From assembly GCA_045580815.1 (NCBI GenBank), contig JAZNOL010000018.1, forward strand, positions 1 to 40,314: a stretch of 40,314 nt of DNA, read 5' to 3'. Numbering within the stretch: position 1 is the stretch's first letter; every line of letters begins with the position of its first letter. Shown here in pieces: positions 7,298-15,011 of the stretch. Under the pieces are notes generated by a model, which was given only the letters and a program-made list of their open reading frames with translations, had not been told where the DNA came from and searched no databases. The translations under genes and the position numbers were made by a program. The stretch is from JAZNOL01 sp045580815 (GTDB taxonomy: Bacteria > Bacillota > Clostridia > RUG12999).

Positions 7298-10267
7298 TTA
7301 TATTCCCGAAACAACTTCGACGTTGCAGATGGGCTTTGCACTTTCAAGACTTTCCCACGCCATAACCTTGGCTGTGTCAAATTCTTCGTTTACAACAAAA
7401 TAAACGGTTTCGTTTTTATTTGGTGCATACTTTGTTTCGACAAGTTGATTACCCTTATAACACGCCAAAATTATCTGACAATTTTCGGGCAGATAATGAG
7501 GAACAGTTATAAATATTTTCTCTCCGTCCGATGCAGTAACACAAACTGTTGCTGTGCTTTCTATGCAATCGGTTTCTGTCACAAATGTGAACGTGCCGCT
7601 ACCGCTGTAACACTTCATGGCAATATAATACGTCTGCCCTGCAGTCAAATTATATGAAATATAGAAATTGTTGCTCGAGCCACCGTCGTCGTTTGATGTA
7701 AGTTGGCTTTTGTTGCTGTTGTATAAATAACCGTAGGTATCAATGCTGCCTGTTGAATAAAATCTGTATTCGCCGGTCAATCTCGGTACAAATTCATAAT
7801 ACATCATCTGTCCCGATTTTAATGTTACTGTATAAGTGTTGTTTGCTTTTGCAATAAGTGCATCATCAAAAGATGCTCCTGTTCTGTCTGTCCACGAGAC
7901 ATAAAGGGTGGTTGCATCACCATAATATGGGAAAGTTACCGGCTCACCGCTTAGTTTTTCGTTATCATACCAACCAAGCAATGTTTTTTCGTCATTTTTA
8001 ACTTCGGGGGCAGAAATTACCGCATAATCTGTAATATCCAGCAAAACAGTATCACAGTTGGTTACAAATTTGTATGTCTTTTTTGTTGCGTTAAAAATAA
8101 TATTTGCATCCGTGAGATTTTCGTTTCTGTTGTAGAATAAAATCTCATTCCATTGTGACTCAGTTCCTTCATAAAACACAAGTTCAATATTCGGGCAATT
8201 ATTAAACGCATCGTTTCTTATGTATAAAAGTTCTTTTGGCAGTCCGACATATTTTAAATTGCTACAATTATAAAACGTATTTATCGGTATGGTTATTATC
8301 CCACTACCAACACTTACGCTTGTTAAACTGTCGCAACCGTAAAACGCATAGTTGCCAATGGAAGTCACGCTGTCGGGAATTGCCAGGTTTGTTACTAATG
8401 TGCCGTTAAGATAAAGATTATTTGCATAATATAACGGATTTGAATCATAATCCGCAAAACTAATTTTGCACCATGCTTCAATGTCAGTTATATAAACGCC
8501 TGTTAAACCGAGGCAACCGTAAAACGCAGCGTCGCCAATGGAAGTAACGCTGTCACCTATGGTCACGCTTGTTAAACTGTCACATTCGTAAAATGCAAAG
8601 GAACCAATGGAAGTAACGCTGTCGGGAATGGTTACGCTTGTTAAACTGTCGCAACCATAAAACGCATAGTAGCCAATGGACGTCACACTGTCACCTATGG
8701 TCACGCTTGTTAAACGAGTGCAACTGTAAAATGCATAGGAACCAATGGAAGTCACGCTGTCACCTGTGGTCACGCTTGTTAAATGGGTGCAACTGTAAAA
8801 TGCATAGGAACCAATGGAAGTCACACTATCGGGGATGGTAACGCTTGTTAAACTTTCGCAATTGTAAAACGCCCTGTCACCAATGGTTGTCACGCTGCCG
8901 GGGATGGTTATGCTTGTTAAACTGTCGCAATCAGAAAACGCATAGTCGCCAATGGTTGTTACGCCATCGTTTATTACTACTGTTCTTATATTTGAACGTG
9001 ATGAATACCAAGGTACTACTGAATAAGAATAATACTCAGAATAATCTTCCATTGCACCGGTACCGCTGATTGTAAGTGTGCCGGCATCGTCAAGTGCCCA
9101 TTTGACATTATATCCACAAGTGCCGCCTAATATACTTGTTGTCGGATTATCGCAAAAATCGCATAAACCATCACCGTTGCGGTCTGCGCAACCGCTTAAT
9201 GCTTTACCACAAACATCACAGTCATGGTTCTTGTTGTAATCTGTACAGTTGCTTAATTTCTCGCCGCAAATATCGCAATCATGGTCATTGTTATCATCTA
9301 TACAGGTATGTCCATAATTATAGTGTTTTATTGCAGAGGTTAAATCATCGTTATATGAATCAATGAATATTTCATTCCACTCCGATTCACTTCCGGCGTA
9401 ATATACATCTGATAAACTCTCACAAGAAGCAAACGCATAGGGGTCAATGGTTTTCACGCTGTCGGGGATGGTAATGCTTGTTAAACGGTTGCAATAGTAA
9501 AACGCACTGCGACCAATGGAAGTAACGCTGTTAGGGATGGTCACGCTTGTTAAACCGCCGCAAGAGGAAAACGCATTGTTGCAAATAGTTGTAACGCTGT
9601 TGCCGAGGCTCACGCTTGTTAAGCCGGTGCAATAGGAAAACGCATAGTAACCAATGGACGTTACGCTGTCTGGGATGGTAATGCTTGTTAAACTTTCGCA
9701 ATCGTAAAACGCAAAGTTGCCAATGGAAGTTACGCCGTCGGGAATGGTTACGCTTGTTAAACTGTCGCAATTGGAAAACGCATAGTCGCCAATGGTTGTC
9801 ACGCTGCCGGGGATGGTCACGCTTGTTAAACTGTCGCAATTGGAAAACGCATGGTTGCCAATAGTTGTAACGCTGTCGGGGATGGTCACGCTTGTTAAAT
9901 TGTAGCAATTGGAAAACGCAGAGTTACCAATGGAAGTAACGCTGTTGCCAAGGCTCACGCTTGTTAAACCGGAACAATACTCAAACGCATAGTCGCCAAT
10001 GGAAGTAACGCTGTCGGGGATGGTCACGCTTGTCAATTTAGAACAAAACTCAAACGCGAAGCTGCCTATGTGTGTTACAGGACAGTTTTCAATTGTTTCT
10101 GGGATTTCAACCGTTGTTACTGTACTATTACAACCTATAATGTCAACCTTGCCATTTGAAATAGTATATGTCAAATCACCATAAGTTGCCGCAGAAACCG
10201 GAACTGCACCAAAGGACAAAATGCATATGCACATTATCACAAGCAGTGCCAGTAATTTATTTTTCAA
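7298..10267 (-). CDS. Secreted BspA-like leucine-rich-repeat (LRR_5) surface protein
   Basis: The start is placed at a TTG at 10267, 6 bases after GAAGGAA, because it gives a clean signal peptide (MKNKLLALLVIMCICILSFG..., cleavage near A26-A27). An upstream ATG at 10339 lies between the -35 and -10 of the predicted promoter and is unlikely. The 989-residue product has nine 23-residue LRR_5 repeats (about 69-275, consensus AF..C..LTSVTIPDSVTSIG), a Cys-rich spacer with CD.CG motifs (320-372), a second LRR block (441-720, partly degenerate), a Listeria-Bacteroides-like segment (LLGWYDNEKLSGEPVTF) and a PPC-like beta domain near the C-terminus. BspA-like proteins bind host matrix or other bacteria. 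No LPXTG or membrane anchor is seen, so attachment to the cell is unclear. Confidence 0.9.
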   Translation of the reverse strand: MKNKLLALLVIMCICILSFGAVPVSAATYGDLTYTISNGKVDIIGCNSTVTTVEIPETIENCPVTHIGSFAFEFCSKLTSVTIPDSVTSIGDYAFEYCSGLTSVSLGNSVTSIGNSAFSNCYNLTSVTIPDSVTTIGNHAFSNCDSLTSVTIPGSVTTIGDYAFSNCDSLTSVTIPDGVTSIGNFAFYDCESLTSITIPDSVTSIGYYAFSYCTGLTSVSLGNSVTTICNNAFSSCGGLTSVTIPNSVTSIGRSAFYYCNRLTSITIPDSVKTIDPYAFASCESLSDVYYAGSESEWNEIFIDSYNDDLTSAIKHYNYGHTCIDDNNDHDCDICGEKLSNCTDYNKNHDCDVCGKALSGCADRNGDGLCDFCDNPTTSILGGTCGYNVKWALDDAGTLTISGTGAMEDYSEYYSYSVVPWYSSRSNIRTVVINDGVTTIGDYAFSDCDSLTSITIPGSVTTIGDRAFYNCESLTSVTIPDSVTSIGSYAFYSCTHLTSVTTGDSVTSIGSYAFYSCTRLTSVTIGDSVTSIGYYAFYGCDSLTSVTIPDSVTSIGSFAFYECDSLTSVTIGDSVTSIGDAAFYGCLGLTGVYITDIEAWCKISFADYDSNPLYYANNLYLNGTLVTNLAIPDSVTSIGNYAFYGCDSLTSVSVGSGIITIPINTFYNCSNLKYVGLPKELLYIRNDAFNNCPNIELVFYEGTESQWNEILFYNRNENLTDANIIFNATKKTYKFVTNCDTVLLDITDYAVISAPEVKNDEKTLLGWYDNEKLSGEPVTFPYYGDATTLYVSWTDRTGASFDDALIAKANNTYTVTLKSGQMMYYEFVPRLTGEYRFYSTGSIDTYGYLYNSNKSQLTSNDDGGSSNNFYISYNLTAGQTYYIAMKCYSGSGTFTFVTETDCIESTATVCVTASDGEKIFITVPHYLPENCQIILACYKGNQLVETKYAPNKNETVYFVVNEEFDTAKVMAWESLESAKPICNVEVVSGI
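8533..8947 (-). repeat. 69-bp in-frame tandem repeats, block 2 of the BspA-like gene
   Basis: Six full 69-bp units encode 23-residue LRR_5 repeats (about residues 441-578). Units share long identical stretches such as CACGCTTGTTAAA and GGAAGT(C/A)ACGCTGTC as read on the plus strand, so slippage or recombination between units is plausible. Two adjacent units (SYAFYSCTHLTS and SYAFYSCTRLTS) are almost identical, suggesting recent duplication. Confidence 0.88.
9442..10063 (-). repeat. 69-bp in-frame tandem repeats, block 1 of the BspA-like gene
   Basis: Nine 69-bp units encode LRR_5 repeats at about residues 69-275. The unit length is exact with no spacer DNA, which separates it from a CRISPR array. 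Several units (for example those around 9750-9850) differ by only a few bases. Confidence 0.88.
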
Positions 10268-10327
10268 ATTTATTCCTTCTTTCGTAATTTTTATAATATG
10301 TAATAACAATTTAATGTCAACATAATC

Positions 10328-10356
10328 AGTATAGCACAAAAGGTTTGGTTTGTAAA
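10328..10356 (-). promoter_or_regulatory. Promoter of the BspA-like gene
   Basis: Minus-strand -35 TTTACA (10351-10356) and -10 TATACT (10328-10333) have a 17-bp spacer. A second possible pair, TTGACA (10315-10320) and TATTAT (10293-10298) with a 16-bp spacer, lies just downstream. Either start of transcription falls after the ATG at 10339, which supports the TTG start at 10267. Confidence 0.65.
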
Positions 10357-10431
10357 TGTTTTGAGCAAAATTTGTGCATATTTTTTGAAATTTGAAAATT
10401 CAAGGCGGTTGTTTGCAAGTTTGTACACGCT

Positions 10432-10625
10432 CTTGCCTGCCCTTGTCAGGGGAGGTGGCACGGCGTATGCCGTGACGGAGGGGTAGTCTTTGCATTTTCG
10501 TTATTCTCTCCCTCCGTTTCGCATTCGCTCAAATTAAGCTCACTGCGGTTCGCCCGCGCACGGCTCTGACAATTCCCCGAATTGTCATTCACTACCGTGC
10601 GAGCTTCGCGCCTCGTCAGAGGGAG
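10432..10625. repeat. Structured intergenic repeat pair in opposite orientation
   Basis: The left member (10432-10487) reads GGGGAGGTGGCA, the stem ACGGC-gtat-GCCGT, then GACGGAGGGG. The right member is inverted and carries the 43-bp hairpin at 10558-10600 that is identical to the complement of 2707-2749. It ends CAGAGGGAGGCAAGG. No gene is seen. Confidence 0.75.
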
Positions 10626-10644
10626 GCAAGGGTTTGCACAAATT

Positions 10645-10865
10645 AAAGGCTTCCCCCTCCGAGGGGAAACTGTCGAGCGAATGCGAGACTGATGAGGGGA
10701 TGCCTTCGCAAGAAGGCATGATTGTACAAACCCACAGCAACGGAACGGTTATGAACCGTTCCCTACGGTTTATACACATTTTTTGTTTTTTTATCATTTT
10801 GCTAACGCAAAATCCCCTCATCCGCTTCACTTCGTTCAGCACCTTCCCCACCGAGGGGAAGGCTA
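10645..10865. repeat. Structured intergenic repeat pair in opposite orientation
   Basis: 10645-10767 is a second copy of the long-form element at 7077-7198, including ATGCCTTC-gcaa-GAAGGCAT and GGAACGGTT-at-GAACCGTTCC. 10811-10864 is an inverted member ending CACCGAGGGGAAGGCT. The pair gives the unit inverted ends. Short open frames crossing it look like chance translations of the repeat. Confidence 0.75.
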
Positions 10866-11020
10866 AGAAATTGTGTGCATCCGTAGAAAATGCATAACCC
10901 GCCCAATTTGTGTCAATAATTTCTTCAAAAACACTGGTAAAATTATCCTTATTAACGGCAAAAAGTAAAAATGCACAAAAAAATGTTAAAAATGCGCATT
11001 ATTTTCGGCGTTATTCGGGA

Positions 11021-11049
11021 TTGAAATTTCAAAAAGTGTATGATATAAT
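11021..11049 (+). promoter_or_regulatory. Promoter of rpoBC
   Basis: -35 TTGAAA (11021-11026) and -10 TATAAT (11044-11049) have a 17-bp spacer. The start would be near 11056, leaving a leader of about 190 nucleotides before rpoB. Confidence 0.78.
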
Positions 11050-11055
11050 GATATA

Positions 11056-11246
11056 TTGCCGTGAGTATCGCCTAAATTAGGAAAATGACGGTTTCAAAAA
11101 TACCGGTTTCCTTTGAAATTACGGCGGTGTTCAAGTGAAAAACTATGCTTTGCATAGATTTATACATTAACTCATAAAGTTGGCGAAAATTTACAAATAC
11201 GGCGACGTGGAAAAAATTTCCGGTTGCCATGATGAGGTGATTTTTA
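11056..11246 (+). other. Structured rpoB 5' leader
   Basis: The leader holds a hairpin at 11079-11112 (AGGAAA and CGGT pairing with ACCG and TTTCCT) and a small perfect hairpin CTATGC-ttt-GCATAG at 11143-11157. A GAGGTGAT ribosome binding site precedes the ATG. No run of Ts follows the hairpins, so they are not intrinsic terminators. A binding site for ribosomal proteins or an RNase site is possible but not shown. Confidence 0.45.
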
Positions 11247-14200
11247 ATGCAGCGACCCTATCCGCAAAAGTTCGGCAAGGTTGAAAGAATGACATTTGCA
11301 AAAATCAATGAAGTTCTTGAAATGCCGGATTTAATCGAGGTTCAGAAGGCATCGTATGACTGGTTTATGAACGAAGGTCTCGGTGAGGTTTTCCGTGATG
11401 TATCTCCCGTGAACGACCATTCGGGCAACCTGTCACTTGAGTTTTACGATTACCATTTTGACACCACCCCGAAATACTCAATTGAAGAGTGCAAAGAACG
11501 TGACGCAACATATTCCGTTGCTTTGCGTGTAAAGGTTCGCCTTGTGAACCGTGAAAGCGGCGAGCTTAAAGAACAGGAAATTTTCATGGGAGATTTCCCG
11601 AAAATGACGCCTCAGGGAACATTTATTATCAACGGAGCCGAGCGTGTCATTGTCAGCCAGCTTGTTCGTTCTCCCGGCATATATTTTTCAAGCACTCCCG
11701 ACCGTGCAGGTAAAAGCCTTTACGAATCGACTTTTATCCCCAACCGTGGTGCGTGGCTTGAATACGAAACCGATTCAAACGACATTTTTAACGTTCGTAT
11801 AGACAAAACGAGAAAAATGCCGATTACTGTACTTATAAGAGCTCTTGGTCTTAAAACCGATGAAGAAATCAAAGAATATTTCGGCAACGATATAAAAATT
11901 GTTTCAACTCTTGCAAAAGATACAATTAAATCTTATGAAGAAGCTCTCATGGAGGTTTATCGCAAAATGCGTCCCGGAGAGCCGCCCACAGTTGAAACAT
12001 CACAGGCTCTTATCAATAATATGTTCTTTGACCCCAAACGTTACGACCTTGCACACGTTGGTCGTTACAAAGTTAACAAAAAACTTGCGTTTGTGGGCAG
12101 AACAGAAGGTTTCATCACAGCACAGCCCGTTGTTGATGAATACACAGGCGAAATTATTGTTGATGCAGACACAAAAATCACACGCGAAACAGCGCTTGAG
12201 CTGGACAAACGTGTTGTAAACAGAGTTGTTCTTAAAGACGAAACAGGCGAAAATGAGTTTGTTGTTTTCTCAAACAACCTTGTTGACCCTGCTTATGTGC
12301 TTGCTTTTGATATTTCAGATATGGGCATTAAAGAACGCATTTACTGGCCTGTTCTTAAAGAAATTATTGAAGCAAACGAAAAAGAAGAAGATATCCGTCA
12401 TGAGCTTAAACGCCGCAGAGACGAGCTCTGCCCGAAAAACCTCACAAATGAAGATATTCTTTCTTCAATCAACTATCTGCTCTGCCTTGATTATGCTCTC
12501 GGTCAGACAGACGATATCGACCACCTTGGCAACAGACGTCTGCGTTGTGTGGGCGAGCTTTTACAGAACCAGTTCCGTGTGGGCTTTGCACGGATGGAAC
12601 GTGTTGTTAAAGAAAGAATGGTTACACAGGACCTTGATGTTGCTTCTCCCCAAAACCTCATCAACATCCGTCCCGTTGTTGCTACAATAAAAGAATTCCT
12701 CGGTTCTTCACAGCTTTCACAGTTCATGGACCAGACAAACCCCCTTGCTGAACTTACTCACAAGAGAAGACTTTCAGCCCTGGGTCCCGGCGGTCTTTCA
12801 CGTGAACGTGCAAGCTTCGAGGTGCGTGACGTACATTATTCACACTACAGCCGTATGTGTCCTGTTGAAACACCTGAAGGTCCGAACATCGGTCTTATCA
12901 ACTCGCTTGCAACATACGCGCGTATAAATGAATACGGCTTTATTGAAGCTCCTTATCGCCGTGTTGAAAAAATCTACGACAAACGCAGCAAAAAATATAA
13001 AGATATTTACGTTACTGATGAAATCGTATATATGCCTGCCGATGAAGAAGATGGCAAAATAGTTGCTCCGGCAAACATTCCTCTTGACGAAAACGGCAGA
13101 TTCTTAAAATCCAAAGCAACAATCCGTTACAAAGACGAAATCAAAGAGGTTGAAGTTGAAAGCATAGACTATGTTGAAGTTTCACCCCGTCAGTTCGTGT
13201 CTGTTGCTACAGCGATGATTCCTTTCCTTGAAAGTGATGACGCAAAACGTGCACTCATGGGTTCTAACATGCAGCGTCAGGCAGTGCCGCTTCTGCGTAC
13301 AGATTCACCTATCGTCGGCACAGGTATGGAATACCGTGCGGCACGTGACTCAGGTGCGGTTATAGTTGCGAAAAATCCCGGTGTGGTTGAAAAAGTATCC
13401 TCCGGAGAAATCACAATCCGCAACACAGACGGCGAACTTGATGTTTACCACCTTATTAAATTCATGCGTTCCAACCAGGCAACATGTATCAACCAGAAGC
13501 CTATTGTAGACAAAGGCGACGTTGTTGAAAAAGGTGACGTTATTGCTGACGGTCAGTCAACAAGCAACGGTGAAATAGCTCTCGGTAAAAACATTCTCAT
13601 CGGCTTTATGACATGGGAAGGTTATAACTACGAGGATGCTATTCTTATCAGCGAAAAAGTAGTGCGTGAAGACGTATTTACTTCAATTCATATAGAAGAA
13701 TACGAGGCAGAAGCCCGTGACACCAAACTGGGACCGGAAGATATTACCCGCGACATTCCCAACGTTGGTGAGGATGCCCTCAAAGACCTTGACGAACGTG
13801 GTATTATCCGCATCGGTGCAGAGGTTAAACCCGGTGATATCCTTGTTGGTAAGGTTACACCCAAGGGGGAAACAGAGCTTACTGCTGAAGAAAGACTTCT
13901 GCGTGCAATCTTCGGTGAAAAGGCACGTGAAGTGCGTGATACATCTCTCCGTGTACCTCACGGTGAAGCAGGTATCATTGTTGACGTTAAAATATTTGAA
14001 CGTGCAAACAACGATGAAATGTCACCCGGCGTAAACCAGCTTGTACGTGTTTATATTGCACAGAAACGTAAAATTTCTGTCGGTGACAAAATGGCGGGTC
14101 GTCACGGTAACAAAGGCGTTATTTCCAGAATTCTTCCTGTTGAAGATATGCCTTTCCTTCCGGACGGTACACCTCTTGAAATCGTGCTGAACCCCCTGGG

Positions 14201-14996
14201 CGTTCCGTCACGAATGAACATCGGTCAGGTGCTTGAGGTTCATTTGGGTTATGCGGCAAAAGCCCTCGGCTGGAAAATCGCAACACCCGTATTCGACGGT
14301 GCAACCGAAGAAGATATTGAAAACTGCCTTGAAATGGCAGGCCTTGATAAGAGCGGAAAAACCACTCTTTATGACGGACGTACAGGTGAACCATTTGACA
14401 GTAAAATCACTGTTGGTTACATGTATATGCTTAAACTTGCTCACCTTGTTGACGATAAAATCCATGCCCGTTCAACAGGTCCTTACTCACTCGTTACACA
14501 GCAGCCTCTCGGCGGTAAAGCCCAGTTCGGCGGACAGCGTTTCGGTGAGATGGAGGTTTGGGCACTTGAAGCATACGGTGCCGCTTATACATTGCAGGAA
14601 ATTCTTACCGTTAAATCCGACGATATCGTTGGCCGTGTAAAAACCTACGAGTCAATTGTCAGAGGTGACAACGTGCCGAAACCCGGTGCTCCCGAGGCGT
14701 TTAAGGTTCTTATCAAAGAACTCCAGAGCTTGTGTCTTGATGTGCGTATTCTTGACGAGGACGGACAGATTGTTGAGCTTAGAGATGAAGAGGACGAAGA
14801 GCTTCCGCAGGCAAATCCGAGCCTTATCGAAAAAATCAGTGCTCCTGCTGACGAAGACGGGCTTGAAAGCTTCATGAACCCCATCGACGATGACGATGAA
14901 TTCGGCGATTTCGGCGATGATATGGATGACAGCGATTTTGACGGCGAAGATTTTGAAGAAGATTTCCCGGATGAAGAATCCGGAGATATAGAGTAA
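11247..14996 (+). CDS. rpoB: DNA-directed RNA polymerase subunit beta
   Basis: The 1249-residue protein is full length with all beta-subunit landmarks. It begins with FGKVERMTFAKINEVLEMPD. The rifampicin-binding cluster at about 487-525 reads SQFMDQTNPLAELTHKRRLS, with the Asp, His and Ser positions of sensitive enzymes intact. SHYSRMCPVETPEGPNIGLI, SNMQRQAVPLL, EGYNYEDAIL and GDKMAGRHGNKGVIS (catalytic-centre basic residues) are present. The C-terminus ends in a very acidic tail (DDDDEFGDFGDDMDDSDF and onward), longer than usual. The ATG at 11247 follows GAGGTGAT. rpoC starts 15 bp after the stop with its own GGGGG site, so the two are one transcript. rplJL is not immediately upstream, unlike the common arrangement. 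Confidence 0.98.
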   Translation: MQRPYPQKFGKVERMTFAKINEVLEMPDLIEVQKASYDWFMNEGLGEVFRDVSPVNDHSGNLSLEFYDYHFDTTPKYSIEECKERDATYSVALRVKVRLVNRESGELKEQEIFMGDFPKMTPQGTFIINGAERVIVSQLVRSPGIYFSSTPDRAGKSLYESTFIPNRGAWLEYETDSNDIFNVRIDKTRKMPITVLIRALGLKTDEEIKEYFGNDIKIVSTLAKDTIKSYEEALMEVYRKMRPGEPPTVETSQALINNMFFDPKRYDLAHVGRYKVNKKLAFVGRTEGFITAQPVVDEYTGEIIVDADTKITRETALELDKRVVNRVVLKDETGENEFVVFSNNLVDPAYVLAFDISDMGIKERIYWPVLKEIIEANEKEEDIRHELKRRRDELCPKNLTNEDILSSINYLLCLDYALGQTDDIDHLGNRRLRCVGELLQNQFRVGFARMERVVKERMVTQDLDVASPQNLINIRPVVATIKEFLGSSQLSQFMDQTNPLAELTHKRRLSALGPGGLSRERASFEVRDVHYSHYSRMCPVETPEGPNIGLINSLATYARINEYGFIEAPYRRVEKIYDKRSKKYKDIYVTDEIVYMPADEEDGKIVAPANIPLDENGRFLKSKATIRYKDEIKEVEVESIDYVEVSPRQFVSVATAMIPFLESDDAKRALMGSNMQRQAVPLLRTDSPIVGTGMEYRAARDSGAVIVAKNPGVVEKVSSGEITIRNTDGELDVYHLIKFMRSNQATCINQKPIVDKGDVVEKGDVIADGQSTSNGEIALGKNILIGFMTWEGYNYEDAILISEKVVREDVFTSIHIEEYEAEARDTKLGPEDITRDIPNVGEDALKDLDERGIIRIGAEVKPGDILVGKVTPKGETELTAEERLLRAIFGEKAREVRDTSLRVPHGEAGIIVDVKIFERANNDEMSPGVNQLVRVYIAQKRKISVGDKMAGRHGNKGVISRILPVEDMPFLPDGTPLEIVLNPLGVPSRMNIGQVLEVHLGYAAKALGWKIATPVFDGATEEDIENCLEMAGLDKSGKTTLYDGRTGEPFDSKITVGYMYMLKLAHLVDDKIHARSTGPYSLVTQQPLGGKAQFGGQRFGEMEVWALEAYGAAYTLQEILTVKSDDIVGRVKTYESIVRGDNVPKPGAPEAFKVLIKELQSLCLDVRILDEDGQIVELRDEEDEELPQANPSLIEKISAPADEDGLESFMNPIDDDDEFGDFGDDMDDSDFDGEDFEEDFPDEESGDIE

Positions 14997-15011
14997 GGGG
15001 GATAATCGATC

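Noticed and set aside
9531..9908. Repetitive 125-residue frame on the minus strand
   Set aside because: It is an alternate-frame reading of the LRR repeat DNA; the signal peptide and family match are in the other frame.
8533..10063. Regular repeats that might be a CRISPR array
   Set aside because: The repeat unit is exactly 69 bp, in frame, with no unique spacers, and encodes LRR_5 repeats of a secreted protein.
10268..10339. Upstream ATG for the BspA-like protein
   Set aside because: It lies between the -35 and -10 of the predicted promoter and gives no ribosome binding site; the TTG at 10267 has both a ribosome binding site and a signal peptide.
10585..10897. Open frames of 87-88 residues on both strands
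   Set aside because: They are translations of the intergenic repeats, with no ribosome binding site and no protein-like composition.
12700..12790. Rifampicin-resistance change in rpoB
   Set aside because: The Asp, His and Ser hot-spot residues are of the sensitive type; the Thr in DQTNPL is normal for Firmicutes.
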